5,591 bases of DNA from Saprospiraceae bacterium (GTDB taxonomy: Bacteria; Bacteroidota; Bacteroidia; Chitinophagales; Saprospiraceae), in the NCBI GenBank assembly GCA_020630895.1, contig JAHDII010000232.1:1-5591 (forward strand), in the 5' to 3' direction. A program made the translations under genes and the position numbers. A model generated the notes under the pieces. That model was not told the origin of the DNA. It saw only the letters and a program-made list of their open reading frames with translations, and searched no databases. Position 1 is the first letter of the stretch; each line of letters opens with the position of its first letter. Of the stretch, positions 1 to 5,591 are shown piece by piece.

Positions 1-578
1 CTTTCTTTTGGGCTTTCTGCAATATTCTCTATTGTTTTATCATTAGGATATATTCGTTCTAAAACTAATAATATTCCTTTAGGACTTAAAACCCTATAAA
101 TTTCTTCAAGAGCTTTTGTATCATTTTTAATATGAGCTAATGTATGTGAGCAAATACAAAAATCAAAAGAATCAGGAGGGTAGGGGATATCTTCTAAATC
201 AAAATGTTCTTCCGCTAAAGAAGATTCTAAATCAACACCTAAATACGAAACATCAGGAAGAGATTTTAAATATTTTCTAATCCCATGCATAGGAGCAATA
301 TATAGTATTCGAGTTCCTTTTTTAAAAAAAACATCTTCATATTGTTGTAAATATCGAAGCAACATTCTATGTCTTTCTACTGAACCACAACCCGGACAAA
401 CTACATTTTCTCTAGGGTGACTACCTGTTTTCATAGGAAGAAATTTAGAATAAGAAGTCTGACAACAAACACAATAATAATCGCTTCCTTTATAGATATA
501 TTTCCTTACCAATAAATGAATTTGATGTAATTTTTTTCTGATAAATGGAGGAATAAAGGGTTTGACTGCTTCTCTCAT
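1..578 (-). CDS. Class I SAM-dependent methyltransferase with N-terminal CxxC pairs (partial, C-terminus off the left edge)
   Basis: The reading frame stays open from an ATG at 578 down to the window edge, giving 192 codons. An in-frame TGA lies 18 nt upstream (597-599), so this ATG is the first possible start. Residues 36-39 (CVCC) and 61-64 (CPGC) form two CxxC pairs resembling a zinc ribbon. From residue 91 the chain follows a Rossmann-type methyltransferase: strand 1 with ILYIAPMHG (91-99) in place of the glycine-rich motif I, YLGVDLE (112-118) with the acidic residue at the end of strand 2, FDLEDIPYPPDSFDFCICSH (126-145), and EIYRVLSPKG (159-168), typical of the Methyltransf_11 group. 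The 'IAP' form of motif I is, as I recall, normal for a subgroup of these proteins. The substrate cannot be read from the sequence. It is transcribed divergently from rpsA, and no convincing promoter is visible for it. The family call is fairly sure, the function is not. Confidence 0.85.
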   Translation of the reverse strand, partial: MREAVKPFIPPFIRKKLHQIHLLVRKYIYKGSDYYCVCCQTSYSKFLPMKTGSHPRENVVCPGCGSVERHRMLLRYLQQYEDVFFKKGTRILYIAPMHGIRKYLKSLPDVSYLGVDLESSLAEEHFDLEDIPYPPDSFDFCICSHTLAHIKNDTKALEEIYRVLSPKGILLVLERIYPNDKTIENIAESPKE

Positions 579-630
579 AAAGATATTTTTATTAAATCAG
601 CCTCTAAAGTAATTCTATTCACTCTCTTTT

Positions 631-661
631 TTGTAAAATCTAATAAAAAAACATACCTTTG
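631..661 (+). promoter_or_regulatory. Bacteroidota-type housekeeping promoter for rpsA
   Basis: A TTG at 631-633 is followed after 20 nt by TACCTTTG at 654-661. This matches the Bacteroidota primary sigma consensus TTG / TAnnTTTG. Transcription should begin about 6-8 nt after the final G, near 668, leaving an untranslated leader of about 78 nt before the ATG at 746. The element lies upstream of the whole extended reading frame, so the transcript includes the unusual N-terminal part of rpsA. Confidence 0.85.
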
Positions 662-667
662 CACCTC

Positions 668-745
668 GAAAAAAGAAATGCTATGTGGTTGAGGTTTACC
701 CATTATATCATTTCTATTAATTCACTAAAATTAAATTGAACCAAT
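668..745 (+). promoter_or_regulatory. rpsA 5' leader with a possible stem and no Shine-Dalgarno sequence
   Basis: This is the predicted untranslated leader of the rpsA mRNA. AGAAATG at 674-680 is an exact complement of CATTTCT at 709-715, which could form a 7-bp stem. It encloses a weaker GGU/ACC pairing (687-689 with 698-700). The last 30 nt before the ATG are A/U-rich and contain no AGGAGG-like sequence, as is usual in Bacteroidota. In E. coli, S1 represses its own translation through a structured leader. A similar role here is only inference, and a 7-bp complement can occur by chance. Confidence 0.35.
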
Positions 746-3052
746 ATGTTATTAGATGACGAAAAGAATGTGAACGAAGAGAGTAATGAAACCCCTAAGG
801 AGACTCCTTCAAAAGAAGAACAATCCAACAATGATAAGGATAATTATTTAGATGCTATTGATTATAAAGGTCATGAAGCTTCTGAAATTAATCCCGACTT
901 TTCTATATTTGAAAAGGATGGAGAACATTATTTTGGGATGATGGATACAGAAGGATTAATATTACTTCGTAGCGAAGGATATTCTTCTACAAAATCTCGT
1001 GATAATGGAATTAATTCTGTAATTAAAAACCGTGAAAACGAAAAACGATTTTCAGTTATAGAAGAAAATGATTTATTCTATATTATTTTAAAAGCAGGAA
1101 ATCACCAAGAAATTGGTAGAAGCCCTTCTTTTGTTGATGAAGCAACAGCTACTGCAGCTATTTTTTCTTGGAAAAAAGAAGAAAATAACGAGGAAGAAAA
1201 TAACGAAGAAGACATTGAAGATGTTGTATTAGAACAAGTTGTTGAAGATAAAGGAGCTCATGATGATTTTGATTGGTCATTAGGAAAAAGAAATGCAATA
1301 GTATATACAGATTCTGAGAAAGAAGAAATGTTAGAAGGTTATGAAAAATCTTTATCTTCTATTTTAGAAAACGAGGTAGTAAAAGGAACTGTAAATACAA
1401 TTAGTGACGGAGATGTTGTTTTAGATGTAGGATATAAATCTGATGGTCTAGTATCATTATCAGAATTTAGAGATATGCCTGAATTAAAACCAGGTGATGT
1501 TGTTGATGTTTATGTAGAATTACAAGAAGATGCAAGAGGACAGTTAATTCTTTCTCGCAGGAAAGCTAAATTATTAAAAGCTTGGGAAAGCCTTGTTGAT
1601 TCTTATGAAAAAGGTACTGTAATAAAAGGTATTGTAGTTTCTAAAACTAAAGGTGGTCTTATCGTTGATTGTAATGGCTTAGAAACTTTCCTTCCAGGAT
1701 CACAAATAGATATTAAACCTATTATAGATTATGATTCTTATGTAGGAAAAACAATGGAGTTTAGAGTAGTGAAAATTAATGAAGCTATTAAGAATGCTGT
1801 TGTTTCTCATAAAGCATTAATCGAAAGTGATTTAGCAGAACAAAGAGAACAAATCATTGGTGGTCTTGAGAAAGGACAGGTACTAGAAGGTATTGTTAAA
1901 AATATTACAGACTTTGGAGCTTTCTTAGATTTAGGTGGTGTTGATGGTTTATTATACATTACAGATATTTCTTGGGGACGTATTTCGCATCCAAAAGAAG
2001 TATTAGAATTAAATCAAAAAATAAATGTTGTTGTATTAGACTTTGATGAAAACAAAAAACGTATATCTCTAGGTCTTAAACAATTACAACCTCATCCTTG
2101 GGAAGTATTAACTGCAGAGGTTAGCGAAGGTTCTGTTGTAAAAGGAAAAATAGTTAATATTGAAGATTATGGAGCTTTCTTAGAAATTACTCCTGGTGTT
2201 GAAGGTCTAATTCACGTTTCTGAAGTAACTTGGAGTAATCAACCTGTAAATGCAAGAGAATATTTCAAATTAGGACAAGAATACGAAGCAAAAGTAGTAA
2301 CTATAGATAGAGAAGAAAGAAAAATGTCTCTTTCTCTTAAACAAATGTCTAAAGATCCTTGGAGTGATATCAGTGAAAGATTCCCTAAAGAAAGTCGTCA
2401 TTCTGGAGAAGTGAAAAACTTAACTCCTTATGGTGTATTTGTAGAATTAGAAGAAGGAATTGGTGGAATGATTCATATTTCTGATCTTTCTTGGACAAAG
2501 CGTTATTCTCATCCATCAGAATTTACTAAAGTAGGTAATACTATTGAAATAGTAATTATGGATATTGATGCAGAAAATCGTAAAATGTCTTTAGGTCATA
2601 AACAATTAGAAGAAAATCCTTGGGACACATTTGAAACAGTATTCCCTGTAGGATCTTTCCATGAAGCGACTATTGTTCGTCGTGATGATAAAGGTGCTAT
2701 AGTTCAATTACCTTATGGACTAGAAGCTTTTGCTCCTCTTCGCCATATCAAAAAAGAAGATGGAAATCATGCAGATGTAGAAGATTTATTAACATTCAAA
2801 GTTCTTGAATTTAATAGAGATGATAAAAGAATTTTAGTTTCTCATACAAGATATTTAGATGATATTAAAAGAGAAGCTCAAGATGAAGTGAAGAAAGAAA
2901 AGCAAGAGCAAAAGAAAAAAGTACGCTCTGCTGTTAAAAAGCAGCAATCTAATATCGAACGTACTACTTTAGGCGATTTAGATGTATTCTCTGAATTAAA
3001 AAATCAATTAAATGAAGAGGATAAAGATAAAAAAGATGATGATAAAGCGTAA
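746..3052 (+). CDS. rpsA: 30S ribosomal protein S1 (bS1) with an N-terminal DUF1508 extension
   Basis: S1 binds mRNA on the small ribosomal subunit and helps initiate translation. Six S1/OB-fold repeats are visible at about residues 208-274, 289-356, 375-445, 460-533, 547-621 and 635-703. Characteristic blocks include NITDFGAFLDLGGVDGLLYI (386-405), NIEDYGAFLE (471-480), NLTPYGVFVELE (558-569) and RRDDKGAIV (645-653). A lysine-rich charged tail follows, with TTLGDLDVFSELK at 740-752. At 768 residues it is well above the roughly 590-650 usual for Bacteroidota S1. The excess is an N-terminal extension: an acidic low-complexity stretch (1-31), a DUF1508-like double repeat (about 51-140) and an acidic linker (141-172), before the familiar FDW segment at 175-177 that precedes S1 domain 1. 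The ATG at 746 is the first possible start, because an in-frame TGA sits at 737-739. No frameshift or stop interrupts the fusion. It has its own promoter and terminator. The S1 identity is certain; the role of the extension is unknown. Confidence 0.97.
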   Translation: MLLDDEKNVNEESNETPKETPSKEEQSNNDKDNYLDAIDYKGHEASEINPDFSIFEKDGEHYFGMMDTEGLILLRSEGYSSTKSRDNGINSVIKNRENEKRFSVIEENDLFYIILKAGNHQEIGRSPSFVDEATATAAIFSWKKEENNEEENNEEDIEDVVLEQVVEDKGAHDDFDWSLGKRNAIVYTDSEKEEMLEGYEKSLSSILENEVVKGTVNTISDGDVVLDVGYKSDGLVSLSEFRDMPELKPGDVVDVYVELQEDARGQLILSRRKAKLLKAWESLVDSYEKGTVIKGIVVSKTKGGLIVDCNGLETFLPGSQIDIKPIIDYDSYVGKTMEFRVVKINEAIKNAVVSHKALIESDLAEQREQIIGGLEKGQVLEGIVKNITDFGAFLDLGGVDGLLYITDISWGRISHPKEVLELNQKINVVVLDFDENKKRISLGLKQLQPHPWEVLTAEVSEGSVVKGKIVNIEDYGAFLEITPGVEGLIHVSEVTWSNQPVNAREYFKLGQEYEAKVVTIDREERKMSLSLKQMSKDPWSDISERFPKESRHSGEVKNLTPYGVFVELEEGIGGMIHISDLSWTKRYSHPSEFTKVGNTIEIVIMDIDAENRKMSLGHKQLEENPWDTFETVFPVGSFHEATIVRRDDKGAIVQLPYGLEAFAPLRHIKKEDGNHADVEDLLTFKVLEFNRDDKRILVSHTRYLDDIKREAQDEVKKEKQEQKKKVRSAVKKQQSNIERTTLGDLDVFSELKNQLNEEDKDKKDDDKA
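896..1165 (+). other. DUF1508 (YegP/UPF0339-like) double repeat encoded inside rpsA
   Basis: Residues 51-140 of the S1 protein read as two tandem DUF1508 units. Unit 1 is about 52-95, with FSIFEKDGEHYF, then ILLRSEGYSS (72-81) and SRDNGINSVIKN (84-95). Unit 2 is about 100-141, with KRFSVIEE, FYIILKAGNHQEIGRS (111-126) and a degenerate end. The pattern of aromatic strand, polar turn, 'SEGY' and 'NGI.SV.KN' is the hallmark of this small domain. The preceding YL....YKGH segment (34-43) resembles the lead-in seen in stand-alone Bacteroidota DUF1508 proteins, as I recall them. The biochemical function of the family is not established. The assignment is by eye and needs a profile search. Confidence 0.8.
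1178..1207 (+). repeat. Two tandem 15-bp units coding an acidic linker
   Basis: GAAGAAAATAACGAG (1178-1192) is followed directly by GAAGAAAATAACGAA (1193-1207), differing only at the last base. Each encodes EENNE. The repeat lies in the acidic linker between the DUF1508 module and the S1 part of the protein, and it looks like a recent in-frame slippage duplication. Copy number may differ between strains. Confidence 0.85.
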
Positions 3053-3072
3053 TTTAATCTTTATCTTTAAAT

Positions 3073-3111
3073 AAAAAAGAGCCTTGTAATTAAAATTGCA
3101 AGGCTTTTTTT
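3073..3111 (+). terminator. Rho-independent terminator after rpsA
   Basis: AGCCTTG at 3080-3086 pairs with CAAGGCT at 3099-3105, followed by a run of seven T (3105-3111) and preceded by six A (3073-3078). AATT segments on both sides of the loop and a U-G pair could lengthen the stem. It begins 20 nt after the rpsA stop codon. The flanking A and T tracts make it potentially active in both directions. It separates rpsA from the carotenoid genes, leaving only 33 nt before the crtI start. Confidence 0.9.
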
Positions 3112-3144
3112 ATAAAATATGAATAACAAAAAAAGAATGAATCA

Positions 3145-4623
3145 TTGAAAAAAAGAATAATTATTATAGGTGGAGGTTTCTCAGGACTTGCAGCAGCATG
3201 TTATTTAGCTCATAATGATTTTGATGTAACCATTGTAGAGAAAAATAATATGCTTGGAGGAAGAGCAAGAAAATTTGAATCTCATGGATTCACTTTTGAT
3301 ATGGGACCTAGTTGGTATTGGATGCCAGATGTATTTGATAATTTTTTTGCGGATTTTAATAAAAAAGTAAGTGATTATTATACACTTCAAAGATTAGATC
3401 CTTCTTATTCTATCCATTTTGCAAAAAATGACATAATGGAAATCCCTGCAAATTTTGAAGAATTAAAAAAAATATTTGAAAAATATGAAAAGGGGAGTGC
3501 TATAAAATTAGAACAATTTATTAAAGAAGCAGAATATAAGTACAAAGTAGGTATGAATGATTTTGTTCATAAACCCAATATATCAATTTTAGAATTTATG
3601 GATATAAGAATATTTACAAGCATATTTAGATTGCAAATGTTTTCATCTTTATCTTCTCATGTTAGAAAATTGTTCAAGAACAAAAAAATAATTCAATTAT
3701 TAGAATTCCCCGTTTTATTCTTAGGAGCAACACCTCAAAAAATACCAGCAATGTATAGTTTAATGAATTATGCTGATTTATCCCTTGGAACTTGGTATCC
3801 AAAAGGAGGAATGCATAAAATAATAGAAGGAATGGCACAATTGGCTAAAGAATTAGGGGTGAAATTTGAGTTAAATGCAAATGTTGAAAAATTAGAAATT
3901 AAGAATGATAAAGTAGTCAATGTAATTACAAAAAATAAAAAATATAAAGCAGATGTTGTCGTCAGTTCGGCAGATTATCATCATACAGAACAACAATTAT
4001 TAGATAAAAAGAATAGGAATTATTCTAAAAAATATTGGAATAAAAGAACAATGGCGCCTTCATCTTTACTCTTTTATTTAGGACTCAATAAAAAAGTAAA
4101 AAATATTCAGCATCATAACTTGTTTTTTGATACAGATTTTGAAAAACATGCTAATGAAATTTATGAGAATCCGCAATGGCCTACTCAACCATTATTTTAT
4201 TTATGCGCTCCCTCAGTTACAGATAAAACAGTAGCTCCTGAAAATTGTGAAAACCTTTTTATCTTAATTCCTATTGCTTCTGATTTAGAAGATTCCAATC
4301 AATTAAGAGAAAAATATTTTAAAATTATAATAAATCGCCTTGAAAAATTATTGGATCAGTCTATAGAAGATTCAATAATTTTTAAAAAATCTTTTGCTAT
4401 TAATGATTTCAAAAAAGACTATAATGCATTTAAAGGAAATGCCTATGGATTAGCCAATACATTAAGACAAACAGCGATTTTAAAACCTAAAATTAAAAAT
4501 AAAAAAATTAAAAATTTATTTTATACTGGGCAGTTAACTTCTCCTGGACCAGGAGTTCCTCCTGCTTTAATTTCTGGAAAAATTGTTGCAACCCTTATTT
4601 TGAATGAAATAAATAAAGGTTAA
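3145..4623 (+). CDS. crtI: CrtI-type phytoene desaturase (TTG start)
   Basis: This is an FAD-dependent carotenoid desaturase, expected to convert phytoene to lycopene at the membrane surface. The N-terminal dinucleotide-binding fold reads IIIIGGGFSG (5-14), with an acidic residue ending strand 2 (E32) and GGRA (38-41). The Bacteroidota-type block FDMGPSWYWMPDVF follows at 51-64. The C-terminus has AYGLANTLRQTA (433-444) and the FAD-domain signature FYTGQLTSPGPGVPPALISG (459-478). At 492 residues it has the usual full length. The start is TTG: the frame has no ATG between the in-frame TAA at 3124-3126 and M36, which lies beyond the FAD-binding motif, and MKKR immediately before the first strand is typical. 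No Shine-Dalgarno sequence is seen. It is followed after 21 nt by a cyclase-family gene, consistent with one transcript. No clear promoter lies in the short gap after the rpsA terminator. A related saturase or ketolase activity cannot be excluded, but phytoene desaturase is the best call. Confidence 0.92.
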   Translation: MKKRIIIIGGGFSGLAAACYLAHNDFDVTIVEKNNMLGGRARKFESHGFTFDMGPSWYWMPDVFDNFFADFNKKVSDYYTLQRLDPSYSIHFAKNDIMEIPANFEELKKIFEKYEKGSAIKLEQFIKEAEYKYKVGMNDFVHKPNISILEFMDIRIFTSIFRLQMFSSLSSHVRKLFKNKKIIQLLEFPVLFLGATPQKIPAMYSLMNYADLSLGTWYPKGGMHKIIEGMAQLAKELGVKFELNANVEKLEIKNDKVVNVITKNKKYKADVVVSSADYHHTEQQLLDKKNRNYSKKYWNKRTMAPSSLLFYLGLNKKVKNIQHHNLFFDTDFEKHANEIYENPQWPTQPLFYLCAPSVTDKTVAPENCENLFILIPIASDLEDSNQLREKYFKIIINRLEKLLDQSIEDSIIFKKSFAINDFKKDYNAFKGNAYGLANTLRQTAILKPKIKNKKIKNLFYTGQLTSPGPGVPPALISGKIVATLILNEINKG

Positions 4624-4644
4624 GCTTTATTATGAATTATATTA

Positions 4645-5451
4645 ATGAAAAATAAGATTTTAATATTATTATCAATTATTGCTATAATTTTAGTGATGAT
4701 TCAATGGGTATATGGTCTTCCTAATTCTGCAGAATTGCAAAAAAATGTTCCTCATATTCCATTTGGCATCTTTGAAGCACAATTTTTTTATTTATGGATT
4801 AATCTCGGAATTATCTTTTTTCCTTTAATACTTTCCTTTGATAAGAAAGTAGCCTTTTATAAAAATTGGGTACCTTTATTTAAATCTATTACTATAGTAG
4901 GATTATTCTTTATTTTATGGGATATATTTTTCACATATTATTCTGTTTGGGGATTTAACTCGCAGTATTATTATAAAAAAATATTGGGATTACCATTAGG
5001 TGAAATACTTTTTTTTATCACAGTTCCTTATGCTTGCGTTTTTATTTATGAGTGTTTGAAGCATTATTTTGCTAAATTTTCTCTAGAAATAATAAATTCA
5101 AAAATATTTTTAATCATTGGCATATTATTTTTTTTAGGAGGAACAGTTTTTTTTGGTAAGATATATACATCATCATCATTTTATTTTTCATCAGCTGTAC
5201 TTTTTTATATAATAATTACAAATCAAGTTAAAGAGGTAAAATGGTTCTTACCAGCTTATGTTATTTCATGGATTCCTTTCATCATAATTAATGGATTATT
5301 AACAGGTTACTGCACTTCAGAGCCATTAGTAATGTATAATTCTTCTGAATTTTCAAATATTAGGTTAGGTTCTATTCCTATAGATGATTCCATATATTCA
5401 TTTTTACTTTTACTTTTAAACATAATTTTATTTGAAAAATTTAAAAAATAG
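4645..5451 (+). CDS. Lycopene cyclase CrtYc/Yd-family membrane protein, with altered motif residues
   Basis: This is a 268-residue, very hydrophobic protein with about seven or eight membrane helices. Two homologous halves are recognisable. The first contains FFILWDIFFTYYSVWGFN (88-105), then LPLGEILFFITVPYACVFIY (116-135). The second contains PFIIINGLLTG (211-221), then IRLGSIPIDDSIYSF (239-253) and a final LLNIILFE. This is the architecture of fused CrtYc-CrtYd lycopene cyclases, which form beta-ionone rings on lycopene. The usual PxE(E/D) motif, normally PLEE and PIED in the two halves, reads PLGE (117-120) and PIDD (245-248), so the first acidic residue is lost in one half and shortened in the other. 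It also has about 45 extra N-terminal residues with one additional helix, against a usual length near 230. The ATG at 4645 is the first in frame after a TGA at 4633-4635. It sits directly after crtI, which supports a carotenoid role. Whether it makes beta rings, other rings, or is inactive is open. Confidence 0.8.
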   Translation: MKNKILILLSIIAIILVMIQWVYGLPNSAELQKNVPHIPFGIFEAQFFYLWINLGIIFFPLILSFDKKVAFYKNWVPLFKSITIVGLFFILWDIFFTYYSVWGFNSQYYYKKILGLPLGEILFFITVPYACVFIYECLKHYFAKFSLEIINSKIFLIIGILFFLGGTVFFGKIYTSSSFYFSSAVLFYIIITNQVKEVKWFLPAYVISWIPFIIINGLLTGYCTSEPLVMYNSSEFSNIRLGSIPIDDSIYSFLLLLLNIILFEKFKK

Positions 5452-5452
5452 T

Positions 5453-5482
5453 TTGCTCGTTTAGAGAAAAATACTACCTTTG
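5453..5482 (+). promoter_or_regulatory. Bacteroidota-type promoter directly after the cyclase gene
   Basis: A TTG at 5453-5455 begins one base after the last base-pair of the cyclase stop codon region, and TACCTTTG follows at 5475-5482 after 19 nt. The -7 element is identical to that of the rpsA promoter. Transcription would begin near 5489 and meet the hairpin at 5499-5535 almost at once. The match is good, but whether it is used, and for what, is unclear. Confidence 0.6.
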
Positions 5483-5498
5483 TTTTCCCAATCAGAGT

Positions 5499-5535
5499 AA
5501 AAGTTTTCACAAAAAGATTTGTTCAACTTTTTTTT
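5499..5535 (+). terminator. AT-rich terminator-like hairpin after the cyclase gene
   Basis: AAAAGTT at 5499-5505 pairs with AACTTTT at 5525-5531, and inside it ACAAA (5509-5513) pairs with TTTGT (5518-5522) around an AAGA loop, with a small internal loop (TTC against TC). The T run continues to 5535. The form is that of a rho-independent terminator, but the stem has few G-C pairs, so strength is uncertain. It is well placed to end the crtI-cyclase transcript. Confidence 0.5.
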
Positions 5536-5554
5536 AAAAAAGATTAAGAAAAGT

Positions 5555-5585
5555 TTGGAAGATAGGAAAAAGGGTAGTACTTTTG
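5555..5585 (+). promoter_or_regulatory. Strong Bacteroidota-type promoter reading out of the right edge
   Basis: A TTG at 5555-5557 is followed after 20 nt by TACTTTTG at 5578-5585, then CATTCG. Just upstream lie an A tract (5536-5541) and further A-rich DNA, resembling an upstream activating element. Purine-rich spacers of this type are, as I recall, common before rRNA, tRNA and other highly expressed genes in flavobacteria. Its target lies beyond the window. Confidence 0.75.
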
Positions 5586-5591
5586 CATTCG

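Noticed and set aside
604..637. A weak promoter for the methyltransferase on the minus strand (TACTTTAG, complement of 604-611)
   Set aside because: The -7 element has one mismatch, and no TTG is found at the right distance, so it is not better than chance in this AT-rich gap.
1328..1330. Internal ATG (residue 195) as the true rpsA start, which would remove the DUF1508 part
   Set aside because: It would also remove the conserved FDW segment before S1 domain 1. The promoter lies upstream of the long frame, no promoter is seen just before 1328, and the extension keeps a clear domain pattern.
746..1330. The DUF1508-S1 fusion as an artefact of frameshift or misassembly
   Set aside because: The frame is open throughout, codon use and base composition do not change at the junction, and the linker is of ordinary acidic low-complexity type. 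Misassembly cannot be fully excluded without reads.
3205..3390. A 61-codon open frame on the minus strand inside crtI
   Set aside because: It lies entirely within the well-supported crtI frame, has low-complexity composition and no recognisable domain.
5307..5510. A 67-codon open frame on the minus strand over the cyclase 3' end
   Set aside because: Most of it is the reverse of the conserved cyclase C-terminus, and the rest covers the promoter and hairpin region. Nothing suggests a real protein.
1..5591. CRISPR arrays, insertion sequences, tRNA or rRNA genes
   Set aside because: No regularly spaced repeats, transposase frame, terminal inverted repeats or recognisable structural RNA were found in the window.

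Overview
The window comes from an AT-rich genome of the phylum Bacteroidota, most likely a flavobacterium or a close relative. Three things support this. The promoters have the Bacteroidota form, TTG, then 19-20 nt, then TAnnTTTG. Start codons lack Shine-Dalgarno sequences. The ribosomal protein S1 and the carotenoid desaturase both carry Bacteroidota-type sequence blocks. This assignment is from recalled family features, not from a search.

Layout: (1) Positions 1-578, minus strand: the N-terminal 192 codons of a class I SAM-dependent methyltransferase with two CxxC pairs at its N-terminus; it runs off the left edge. (2) Positions 579-745: a divergent intergenic region with a clear promoter (631-661) and a leader of about 78 nt for rpsA. 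(3) Positions 746-3052, plus strand: rpsA, six S1 domains, with an unusual N-terminal extension of about 170 residues that contains a two-repeat DUF1508 (YegP/UPF0339-like) module. A rho-independent terminator follows at 3073-3111. (4) Positions 3145-5451, plus strand: a two-gene carotenoid unit, with a CrtI-type phytoene desaturase that starts at TTG, then, 21 nt later, a membrane protein of the lycopene cyclase CrtYc/Yd family. (5) Positions 5452-5591: a promoter, a terminator-like AT-rich hairpin, and a second strong promoter aimed out of the right edge, probably at a highly expressed gene or RNA outside the window.

How the genes relate: rpsA is a housekeeping translation gene with its own promoter and terminator. 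The two crt genes plausibly act in sequence, phytoene to lycopene and then ring formation, although phytoene synthase (crtB) is not in view. The cyclase homologue appears to have changed the first acidic residue of the PxE(E/D) motif in both of its halves, so its activity is less certain than its family. The methyltransferase has no evident link to the other genes.

The most noteworthy observation is the DUF1508 module fused to ribosomal protein S1. The altered cyclase motifs come second, and the compact promoter-hairpin-promoter arrangement at the right edge third.
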